A stretch of DNA of 13,101 nt from Bacillota bacterium (GTDB taxonomy: Bacteria; Bacillota; Peptococcia; Peptococcales; Peptococcaceae), in NCBI GenBank assembly GCA_023443145.1, contig JAEZVS010000029.1, forward strand, positions 1-13,101, read 5' to 3'. Positions within the stretch are counted from its first letter, which is position 1; each line of letters opens with the position of its first letter. The position numbers were made by a program, and so were the translations under genes. This document shows positions 6,708-13,101 of this stretch, one piece after another. Below the pieces are notes generated by a model. That model worked only from the letters and a program-made list of their open reading frames with translations. It did no database searches and was not told the DNA's origin.

Positions 6708-7705
6708 ATATCCTGTGGTTTATTCTGATCACCATCTTATTTATCGGCTTTTTCTTTCTCGAAGGATTTGACTACGGCGTGGGTGCTTTAATTCCTGTGG
6801 TGGGCAAAAGCGACGATGAACGCCGCGTGGTATTAAACACCATTGGCCCCTTCTGGGATGGCAATGAAGTGTGGCTCATTACAGCAGGCGGTGCCATGTT
6901 TGCCGCTTTTCCAAATGTATACGCAACCCTTTTCAGTGGTTTTTATCTGGCGCTCTTTTTGATCCTGATCACCCTTATCTTACGCGCGACGGGCATTGAA
7001 TTCCGCAGTAAGGAGCCATCGCTTAAATGGCGTAAAAATTGGGATATGATCATAGCTGTTTCGTCCATTCTTTCAGCGGTGCTATGGGGCGTGGCTGTGG
7101 GCAATTTGGTGCAAGGGGTTCCGATTAATGAACAAATGGATTTTGTGGGCAATTTCTTTACACTGCTCTCACCCTTTACGCTGTTGGCCGGCGTCGTGTT
7201 TGCCCTTGTCTTTCTTTATCACGGCTGCACGTATCTCCAATTAAAGGTAGGCGATCAGGTTGTGTTGGATCGTCTGGCCAAATTGGCGCCGAAATTCGGT
7301 TTGGGCATGATTGCAACCACTGTGGTATGGGTGCTGTATGCGTATTTTTCAACCGATTTGTTTGCCGGTCAATTGGCACTCATTCTTTGCGCGCTGGCTG
7401 CTGTGTGCATGATTGTATCGGTGGCCTTTAATTTAAAAGGCCGTGCCGGCCTGGCCTTTATCTTCGTTGCGTTGGCAATTGCGTTTACCACGGCGACTGT
7501 TTTTGCAGGCCTTTTCCCGAACATCATGATTTCCACATTGAATCCGGATTGGAGCCTTAATATTTATAATGCTTCTTCCAGTCAGCAAACTTTGAAGTTG
7601 ATGACCATTGTGGCTTTTTGCCTGGTTCCCTTTGTCCTCATCTATCAGGCATGGTCTTTCTATGTATTTAGAAAACGCGTGACCAAAGATGATTTGCATT
7701 ACTAA
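6698..7705 (+). CDS. cydB: Cytochrome bd quinol oxidase subunit II (CydB)
   Basis: CydB is the haem-poor partner of CydA in the membrane oxidase. The 335-residue protein (E. coli about 379) shows the conserved N-terminal FFLEGFDYGVGAL, then GPFWDGNEVWLITAGGAMFAAFP, where the WDGNEVW segment is the family hallmark, followed by about eight membrane helices to a short basic C-terminus. The ATG at 6698 lies inside the end of cydA, with AGGAGG ending at 6690 seven bases upstream, so the subunits are made from one message. No small-subunit gene of CydX or CydS type is seen between cydB and cydD. A hairpin terminator follows 20 bases after the stop. Confidence 0.96.
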   Translation: MDLNILWFILITILFIGFFFLEGFDYGVGALIPVVGKSDDERRVVLNTIGPFWDGNEVWLITAGGAMFAAFPNVYATLFSGFYLALFLILITLILRATGIEFRSKEPSLKWRKNWDMIIAVSSILSAVLWGVAVGNLVQGVPINEQMDFVGNFFTLLSPFTLLAGVVFALVFLYHGCTYLQLKVGDQVVLDRLAKLAPKFGLGMIATTVVWVLYAYFSTDLFAGQLALILCALAAVCMIVSVAFNLKGRAGLAFIFVALAIAFTTATVFAGLFPNIMISTLNPDWSLNIYNASSSQQTLKLMTIVAFCLVPFVLIYQAWSFYVFRKRVTKDDLHY

Positions 7706-7725
7706 TCTATAAAGCAGCGCATAAA

Positions 7726-7757
7726 AAAAGAGTGTGTGATTTTTCGCACACTCTTTT
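7726..7757 (+). terminator. Hairpin terminator between cydB and cydD
   Basis: AAAAGAGTGTGTG (7726-7738) pairs with CGCACACTCTTTT (7745-7757), 13 bp with one T-G wobble and a six-base loop. The 3' side ends in TTTT then ATATACATATA. This is a typical intrinsic terminator, roughly symmetric, placed between cydAB and cydDC although both units normally serve the same oxidase. It could be leaky and keep cydDC below cydAB in amount. Confidence 0.75.
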
Positions 7758-7772
7758 ATACATATATGCAGA

Positions 7773-9503
7773 ATGGCGGGACGATTTGTGATTAACAAGC
7801 AATTGTGTGCTGAAATCAAACATAATAAGCGGCAATTTTTGGCAACTGTCTTCTTCTCAGGATTGGGTGCCGTCGCAACCGTATTTGAATGCTGGGCTGT
7901 AGCCCGTATTGTGAATGGTGTTTTTTTCGAACATCAAACACTTTATGAGGTCGCCATGTGGTTCGGGGCGGCCTTTTTGTCGTTGCTTTGCAAATGGCTT
8001 GTGGGTTGGTTGGCCACCGTTTTTTCGGGGCAACTCGCTCGCTCTGTTAAGGAAAGGGTGCGCCGACTTTATATTGAGGCGTTGTTTTCCAAAAGCATCA
8101 ACGACATACAAGGAGAATCATCGGGCAAATTGTTGAATTTATTTTTTGAGGGCGTTGACGGTTTTGATGCATATTATCGCCGCTATTTGCCGCAATTGGC
8201 AAAAGCCCTGCTGATTCCTCTGGTGTATTTGATTTTTATTTTTCCGAAAGATCAATTGAGCGCTCTTTTGATGTTGGTGACGTTGCCTTTAATTCCTTTT
8301 TTCATGGTATTGGTAGGTAAGTGGACAGAATACGGCACACGCCGGCAATGGTTTTTGTTGTCGTCTCTTTCTGCATATTTGCTGGATGTATTGCGTGGTC
8401 TGGAAACTTTGAAAATTTTGGGACGCAGCAAGGCATTGGGCGAAAAAATTGAAGGCATCAGCGAAGCCCATCGGATCACCACATTGAAAGTTCAGCGTTG
8501 GGCGTTTTTATCATCACTTACGTTAGAATTGCTTTCGACCATTTCTATAGCATTGATTGCTGTAGGTTTGGGTTTGCGGTTGGTTCATGGCGAGATTCCT
8601 TATTTAGAAGCTTTTTTTATTTTGTTGATTGCTCCGGAATTTTATCAGCCGATGCGTGATTTGGGCACATTTTTTCATGTCGGTATGAATGCAGATGCGG
8701 CGGCCGGTGATATATTTGCCTTTTTGGGAGACGATGTGGATAAAAAAACAGCGGAGACATCGGTCCCCGGGCAGTTTTCTTCACTGCGTTTTGAGCATGT
8801 GAGTTATACCTATCCGGGACAAACAGAACCGGCGGTAAAAGACGCGAGCTTTGAATGGAATGCCGGTACGCATCTTGCTATTGTGGGCAGAAGCGGCAGT
8901 GGCAAGACCACTTTGCTGCGGCTGGCTTTGGGACAGTTGACACCGGATTCCGGTTGTATCTATTTAAATGATCGCCCTCTATCCCAAGGGACGGACAGCT
9001 GGAATCACATGATTGGCTTGGTACCTCAAACGCCCGGGCTCATTTCAGGTTCTCTGGCCGATAATATTGTTTTGGGTGACGGTTTCAAATATGAAGAGCA
9101 GGTACGAAAAGCTTTTCAGGAAAGCGGTTTGGCGGCGCTATGGCCATCAAAGGGAGATCCTTTTTATGATCAAGTGGGATCCGGCGCCATCAGTTTGTCC
9201 GGTGGACAAAAGGCGCTCTTAAGCTTTGCAAGAATTTTGGTTCAAAATCCCTCGGTGCTCTTTATGGATGAACCGACTGAAAATTTGGACATGGAGAGTG
9301 AGGTACAAACGCTTCGTACCATGAAAAAAATACTGGCCAACAAATCCAGTTTGACCATCGCGCATCGCCTGCCAACGGTTCAACATGCCGATAAAGTGCT
9401 CATTATGGAAAAGGGCAGTATACGGGAGCAGGGTTCTTATGCATATCTTAGCAAAGAAAGCAGCCGCTTTAGAGCGCTCTTAAAGGGGGATCATTATGAG
9501 TGA
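7773..9503 (+). CDS. cydD: ABC transporter CydD, cytochrome bd assembly (heterodimer with CydC)
   Basis: CydDC is a heterodimeric ABC exporter-type complex needed to assemble cytochrome bd; proposed cargoes are cysteine/glutathione and, more recently, haem. This 576-residue half has an N-terminal six-helix membrane domain (about 1-310) and an ATPase domain: Walker A GRSGSGKTT (372-380), signature LSGGQ (475-479), Walker B VLFMDEP with catalytic Glu500, and the switch His531 in TIAHRL. The start is uncertain. The ATG at 7773 has no clear ribosome site. An in-frame GTG at 7788 gives an N-terminus (INKQLCAEIKHNKR) closer to other CydD proteins, but it is preceded only by a weak GGCGGGA. It sits 15 bases after the terminator that follows cydB and overlaps cydC by 8 bases. 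CydD is separated from generic exporters by context and by the adjacent second half. Confidence 0.92.
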   Translation: MAGRFVINKQLCAEIKHNKRQFLATVFFSGLGAVATVFECWAVARIVNGVFFEHQTLYEVAMWFGAAFLSLLCKWLVGWLATVFSGQLARSVKERVRRLYIEALFSKSINDIQGESSGKLLNLFFEGVDGFDAYYRRYLPQLAKALLIPLVYLIFIFPKDQLSALLMLVTLPLIPFFMVLVGKWTEYGTRRQWFLLSSLSAYLLDVLRGLETLKILGRSKALGEKIEGISEAHRITTLKVQRWAFLSSLTLELLSTISIALIAVGLGLRLVHGEIPYLEAFFILLIAPEFYQPMRDLGTFFHVGMNADAAAGDIFAFLGDDVDKKTAETSVPGQFSSLRFEHVSYTYPGQTEPAVKDASFEWNAGTHLAIVGRSGSGKTTLLRLALGQLTPDSGCIYLNDRPLSQGTDSWNHMIGLVPQTPGLISGSLADNIVLGDGFKYEEQVRKAFQESGLAALWPSKGDPFYDQVGSGAISLSGGQKALLSFARILVQNPSVLFMDEPTENLDMESEVQTLRTMKKILANKSSLTIAHRLPTVQHADKVLIMEKGSIREQGSYAYLSKESSRFRALLKGDHYE

Positions 9504-11226
9504 TGCCGTAAAATGGTTGTATACCTTAATCAAACCCTATCGATGGCGTGCGCTGCTGGGTGGTTTCTTGGTGGCTTTAACAGTGCTTTTTAATGCGGGG
9601 CTTTTGGCCACATCCGCGACCCTATTGGCCAAAGCTGCCTTGATGCCGCCCTTACTTTTGCTGATGCCGTATATTACAGGCGTGCGTTTTTTCGGTATAT
9701 TTCGTGCGGTGGTGCGGTATGGCGAACGGCTTTATAATCACACGGTGGCTTTTCGCATTTTAAGCGGACTGCGTACATTTCTCTATAATAAATTGGAACC
9801 GCTGGTGCCGGATACACTGGCCCACTACACAGAAGCCAAAATGTATCAGGCCTTTATTGAAGATGTAGACGTTTTGAAATATTTTTATTTGCGTGTCATA
9901 TCCGTGCCTTTGGGTACCTTTTTGGTGGCATTGGCGTCGTCTCTTTTTGTAGGCATTTTTTCGGTGACGGCAGGATGTGTTCTTTTTGTGACATTGGTCT
10001 CGGTATCTTTCATTTTAACGGCGGGACTGTATCGAAAAAATCAGGTCATATCATCACAGTCGGAAGCGGCTCGCAGCAAATTGGGCGAGCATCTTTCCGA
10101 TGCGGTACGTGTCATGGACGAGTTGACTTTTTCTACTCAGGTCACCTTTTGGCGGACACGTCTGCAGGAAGACATCTACTGCGATCTTGTTGCCTCTGAG
10201 CAGCGTGAAAAGATGAATGCCGTCGTCTTTCAAAGCATTCAGTTTCTCGCCCATTTTACTTTTTTGGCGGTGTTGGCATTGACGGCGCCTTTGGTAACGA
10301 GCGGTGAGATACAGGGCGTGCATTTTGCCATGGTGGCTTTGGTGACGCTGGCATCCTTTGAAATGGTACAGCAGCTGCCGGAAGCGGTGTTTGAGTATCA
10401 AAAGTCGGTGGCGGCTGCGAATCATCTTATGCCTGTGGTCGATGCTGCGGTGTCTGATGTTGGTCATAACAAGCAACACATTGTACCGAACGCCTACAAC
10501 ATTTCTCTTCAGCAGGTGTCATTTAATTATCATGGTCAAAGCGCGCAAAGCTTGACGGATGTTTCTTTAAGCATTCCTTTTGGAAGCCATGTGGCTTTCA
10601 TCGGTGAGAGCGCCAGCGGGAAAACCACCGTTGCACGTCTGATTGCAGCGCTTTGGAAGCCGGATGGAGGAAAGTTGTGGCTGGGGGATCATTCTTATGA
10701 TGACTATGCGCCGAACGAGATTCGGCAATACGTTGGTCTTTTAGAACAAGAGCCTTTCTTTTTTCATGCCACTTTAAAAGAGAATTTGCTCTTGGCAAAA
10801 CCTGATGCAGACGATGCTGCCATATATGACGTGTTGGCTCAAGTGGATATGTTGGATAAAGTAAAAAGTTTGCCGTTAGGCTTAAATGCGCCAATGGGAG
10901 AAAAAGGCACCTATTTTTCAGGAGGAGAGAAACAGCGGCTGGCTTTGGCACGCATGCTTTTGAAAGATGCGCCCATCTTGATTCTAGATGAGCCGTTTCA
11001 AAATTTAGACGGTTTATCCGTTGGGTTATTAAAACGCCTTTTTGATGTATATAAAAACAACAAAACAATAATTATTATAACGCATGAGCTTAATATCTTG
11101 CCTTCACTCAACTTTACTTATTTATTTCAAGGTGGTAAAATATTGGCAGCCGGTACGCATGACGATTGCCTGACACATAGCGAAGCGTATCGGTCTCTTT
11201 GGCGAATCCATATGGCACGCATCTAA
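9496..11226 (+). CDS. cydC: ABC transporter CydC, cytochrome bd assembly (heterodimer with CydD)
   Basis: The second half of the CydDC complex, also 576 residues. The membrane domain is again at the N-terminus, starting with YTLIKPYRWRALLGG and including the VVRYGERLYNHTVAFRIL segment typical of CydC. The ATPase domain has Walker A GESASGKTT (370-378), signature FSGGE (474-478), Walker B ILILDEP with Glu499, and His530 in IITHEL. The signature starts with Phe rather than the usual Leu, a mild deviation. Both halves keep the catalytic Glu and switch His, so neither ATP site is obviously dead. The ATG at 9496 overlaps the end of cydD (ATGAGTGA), with AAGGGGGA (9483-9490) five bases before it, so the pair is translationally coupled. 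Only 16 bases separate it from pgeF, with no terminator. Confidence 0.93.
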   Translation: MSDAVKWLYTLIKPYRWRALLGGFLVALTVLFNAGLLATSATLLAKAALMPPLLLLMPYITGVRFFGIFRAVVRYGERLYNHTVAFRILSGLRTFLYNKLEPLVPDTLAHYTEAKMYQAFIEDVDVLKYFYLRVISVPLGTFLVALASSLFVGIFSVTAGCVLFVTLVSVSFILTAGLYRKNQVISSQSEAARSKLGEHLSDAVRVMDELTFSTQVTFWRTRLQEDIYCDLVASEQREKMNAVVFQSIQFLAHFTFLAVLALTAPLVTSGEIQGVHFAMVALVTLASFEMVQQLPEAVFEYQKSVAAANHLMPVVDAAVSDVGHNKQHIVPNAYNISLQQVSFNYHGQSAQSLTDVSLSIPFGSHVAFIGESASGKTTVARLIAALWKPDGGKLWLGDHSYDDYAPNEIRQYVGLLEQEPFFFHATLKENLLLAKPDADDAAIYDVLAQVDMLDKVKSLPLGLNAPMGEKGTYFSGGEKQRLALARMLLKDAPILILDEPFQNLDGLSVGLLKRLFDVYKNNKTIIIITHELNILPSLNFTYLFQGGKILAAGTHDDCLTHSEAYRSLWRIHMARI

Positions 11227-11242
11227 TGCGAGGAGGAAGATT

Positions 11243-12061
11243 ATGTCTGAGTTAAAAACCAATCGCGGCCTTACTTGGTTTGAATCAAGCCTGTTCCATA
11301 AGGGCGGGCGCGTGACTCACGCTTTTTCCACGCGATTAGGCGGTGACAGTAAAGATTCATGGCGCGGTCTGAATCTTGGCCTTTATTCCGGAGATGCCCT
11401 GGAAACGATTGTTGAGAATCGTATTCAATTTGTACAACAGTTTGACATTAAACCGTCACAGGTTGCATCAGTCAAATTTATTCACAGTAATCGCGTGGTC
11501 GATAAAACGGAGGCCGGGGGTGAATTTTTAGACCCTGAGAAAAATACCACCGAAGCCGACGGCATGGTGACCAATGTGACCGGGTTGGCACTTTTTATCA
11601 CCTTTGCCGATTGTGTACCTTTGCTCTTTTACGATCCGTTGGAACAGGTGATTGGCGCTTCTCACGCCGGTTGGCGCGGTACGGTGTCGGGCGTTGCTGC
11701 AGAGACTGTGAAAAAAATGCAAAAAGATTACGGCACCGATGTGTCTCACTTGCGAGTGGCCATCGGTCCTCATATTTCGCAGGACCATTTTGAAGTGGGC
11801 GATGAGGTGATTCAGGCTGTACAAAGTCACTCCGGGGCTTGGATGGATGTGCTGCGCGGCAGCGAAACAGGCCGTGGGTTATTCAATATGGAAAAGGCCA
11901 TTCGATGGCAACTGGCCCAACTTGGTGTGGCAGAGAAAAACATTGAGCGTGTAGGCGGCTGCACCTTCGATCGTCACGATTTATTTTATTCCCATCGTCG
12001 AGAAGGCGGCCCGACAGGTCGTATGGGTGCTTTTATTATGTTGCAGCCGGTGCAGGGATGA
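11243..12061 (+). CDS. pgeF: PgeF/YfiH laccase-domain protein (purine nucleoside phosphorylase/peptidoglycan editing factor)
   Basis: Members of this family (DUF152, once called polyphenol oxidase; FAMIN/LACC1 in animals) act on purine nucleosides in vitro, and E. coli YfiH/PgeF keeps wrong residues out of peptidoglycan stems. The 272-residue protein has the three expected zinc ligands: His81 in FIHSNRV, Cys124 in TFADCVPLL and His141 in GASHAGWRGT. It also has the AIGPHIS block and the C-terminal GGPTGRMGAF. These make the family certain, but which activity matters in this organism is not visible. The ATG at 11243 follows AGGAGG (11231-11236) by six bases, one of the strongest ribosome sites here. 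Its stop overlaps the trmK start (ATGA). Confidence 0.92.
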   Translation: MSELKTNRGLTWFESSLFHKGGRVTHAFSTRLGGDSKDSWRGLNLGLYSGDALETIVENRIQFVQQFDIKPSQVASVKFIHSNRVVDKTEAGGEFLDPEKNTTEADGMVTNVTGLALFITFADCVPLLFYDPLEQVIGASHAGWRGTVSGVAAETVKKMQKDYGTDVSHLRVAIGPHISQDHFEVGDEVIQAVQSHSGAWMDVLRGSETGRGLFNMEKAIRWQLAQLGVAEKNIERVGGCTFDRHDLFYSHRREGGPTGRMGAFIMLQPVQG

Positions 12062-12756
12062 ATTCGACTCGACTGAAGACGCTGGCATCCTTCGTTCCGA
12101 GGCGGGCGGTATTGGCAGATGTATGTTGTGATCATGCCAAAATTCCAATGTATTTGCTGCAGTGCGGCCATATTGACAAAGCCATCGCCTGTGATCTGCG
12201 AGACGCCCCCTTAGAGGCGGCGCGGCGGGTGCGCGATGAAATGGGCTTTCAGGAGAGTCAACTGTCATTACGCCGTGGAGACGGTCTGACGCCTTTAAAA
12301 ATAGGGGAAGCAGATGTTTTGCTTATTTCCGGGATTGGCGGACGTTTGATGATGGATATTTTATCTAAAAATATCTCGTTGATGATGTCCTTTGAGCGTC
12401 TTATTTTATCTCCTCAAAGGCATCTTTTTGACGTGCGCACATGGTTGAGCGGGTATGCGCATTTTGAAGACGAAGTGGTTATCCGTGAGGGCCAAAAATG
12501 GTATGAGGTCTTGGTGTTGCGACCGGGCAGTGTGCGTTCTCTTACGCCGACTGAGTGTTATTTCGGACCGTGTTTGCTAAAAAAATACGATGCAGACACG
12601 CAGGCGTATTTTACAAGCATGCGTCAAAGGGACGAACGCTTGCTGTCGATTCAATCCAAACAAAACAGGTCATACAAAAATGCTTTTGAACCCCATAAAA
12701 TCGCTTTGAAAGATTTATGGGCAGAATGGGAGCGTGTACGCAGATGCATCAAGTAA
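12058..12756 (+). CDS. trmK: tRNA (adenine22-N1)-methyltransferase TrmK
   Basis: TrmK methylates N1 of adenine 22 in tRNAs, using SAM. The 232-residue protein has the N-terminal RLKTLASFVPR segment, a SAM-binding motif I (ADVCCDHAKIP, 20-30), a GDGL block, the catalytic-region ISGIGGRLMMDIL, ERLILSPQ and the WYEVLV strand, ending in a charged helical tail expected to form the coiled coil of this family. B. subtilis TrmK has GSDHAYLP where this has CCDHAKIP, AGMGG for SGIGG, and QPN for SPQ. I judge these as lineage variation, though the first Cys replaces a usually conserved Gly. The ATG overlaps the pgeF stop by four bases. It overlaps the next gene by 13 bases; trmK beside a Nif3-family gene is a conserved pair in Bacillota, which supports the assignment. 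Confidence 0.9.
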   Translation: MNSTRLKTLASFVPRRAVLADVCCDHAKIPMYLLQCGHIDKAIACDLRDAPLEAARRVRDEMGFQESQLSLRRGDGLTPLKIGEADVLLISGIGGRLMMDILSKNISLMMSFERLILSPQRHLFDVRTWLSGYAHFEDEVVIREGQKWYEVLVLRPGSVRSLTPTECYFGPCLLKKYDADTQAYFTSMRQRDERLLSIQSKQNRSYKNAFEPHKIALKDLWAEWERVRRCIK

Positions 12757-13101
12757 AAGACATTATGGATTTGATAGAAGAATGGGCACCTGTCTCTTTG
12801 GCGGAATCGTGGGATAATGTGGGTCTTCATTGTGGAGATCCTGCGGCACCGGTTCAGCGCATCTGGCTGGCGCTTACACCGACTATGGATGTATTTGAGC
12901 GTGCGCAGGCTGCTGGAGCCCAATTGATTGTCACCCATCACCCTCTTCTCTTTCAGCCCATTTCATCGTTGCAGCCGACTTTTTCTCCGGCAAGAGAGTT
13001 GTTGTACTTGATTCGCCATGATATGAATCTTTATTGTGCACATACCATTCTCGACTGTGCGGCAGGCGGCGTAAATGATGTGCTGGCAAGCTGTCTTGGT
13101 C
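12744..13101 (+). CDS. Nif3-like dinuclear metal centre protein (DUF34), 3' truncated by window edge
   Basis: The frame opening with ATG at 12744 stays open to the end of the window: 119 codons, no stop, against a family length of about 260-370. The family (Nif3/YqfO, often labelled GTP cyclohydrolase 1 type 2 homolog) forms toroidal oligomers with a two-metal site; its real reaction is unsettled. Visible landmarks are the N-terminal WDNVGLHCGD (23-32), THHPLLF (64-70) with metal-binding His65 and His66, and CAHTILD (98-104) with His100 and Asp104, then GGVND. The usual AHTNLD reads AHTILD here. The start lies inside the end of trmK (13-base overlap), with only a distant GGGAG (12728-12732) upstream, so translation probably depends on coupling. 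It extends the cydD-cydC-pgeF-trmK run beyond the right edge. Confidence 0.9.
   Translation, partial: MHQVKDIMDLIEEWAPVSLAESWDNVGLHCGDPAAPVQRIWLALTPTMDVFERAQAAGAQLIVTHHPLLFQPISSLQPTFSPARELLYLIRHDMNLYCAHTILDCAAGGVNDVLASCLG

Noticed and set aside
10598..11068. Open minus-strand frame of 156 codons within cydC
   Set aside because: It lies wholly inside the ATPase domain of cydC, has no ribosome site, and its translation is rich in His, Arg and Leu without recognisable motifs, as expected of an antisense shadow.
1..13101. CRISPR arrays, insertion sequences, tRNA or rRNA genes, phage remnants
   Set aside because: No spaced direct repeats, transposase motifs, terminal inverted repeats around genes, or tRNA-like cloverleaf stretches were seen; the window is filled by chromosomal housekeeping genes with uniform base composition.

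Overview
The window reads as ordinary chromosome of a low-to-mid G+C Bacillota bacterium (G+C roughly mid-40s by eye), most likely a Clostridia-type anaerobe or microaerophile. The support is the strong AGGAGG-type ribosome sites, many GTG/ATG starts and tight overlaps, the adjacent pair trmK and Nif3-family gene, a UppP of clostridial type, and a YkvI-family membrane protein. Genus and species cannot be told from the sequence. I see no mobile element, CRISPR array, tRNA, rRNA or sign of recent horizontal transfer. No gene-free stretch exceeds 300 bases; the longest is 2780-2958, which holds a terminator and a promoter.

Left part (1-3610): the C-terminal 249 codons of the ribosome-associated GTPase TypA/BipA enter from the left edge, followed by a small class I SAM-dependent methyltransferase of unknown substrate. 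After a near-consensus promoter (1515-1544) and a leader that can fold into a three-way junction reaching the Shine-Dalgarno (about 1547-1620) comes a YkvI-family transporter-like membrane protein. It is closed by a 21-bp perfect hairpin terminator. A membrane-anchored GH73 glucosaminidase follows with its own promoter. It converges on uppP (minus strand), and the two share one bidirectional terminator.

Middle (3608-7757): uppP (undecaprenyl-diphosphatase) and a COG1768-type metallophosphoesterase are divergent. The end of the phosphoesterase gene contains a good promoter for cydA. cydA and cydB encode the two large subunits of a short-Q-loop cytochrome bd quinol oxidase, and a hairpin terminator lies directly after cydB.

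Right part (7773-13101): cydD and cydC (the heterodimeric ABC transporter needed for bd oxidase assembly), then pgeF (laccase-domain purine nucleoside/peptidoglycan editing factor), trmK (tRNA m1A22 methyltransferase) and the 5' part of a Nif3/DUF34 gene. Four overlaps or short gaps suggest one transcript running out of the window.

Together the window combines oxygen scavenging and respiration (cydABDC), envelope maintenance (UppP, GH73) and translation-related housekeeping (TypA, TrmK). No clearly new multi-gene system is visible. The item most worth checking is the folded leader of the YkvI-family gene, a candidate cis-regulatory RNA. Second is the terminator that splits cydAB from a cydD that lacks a clear ribosome site.
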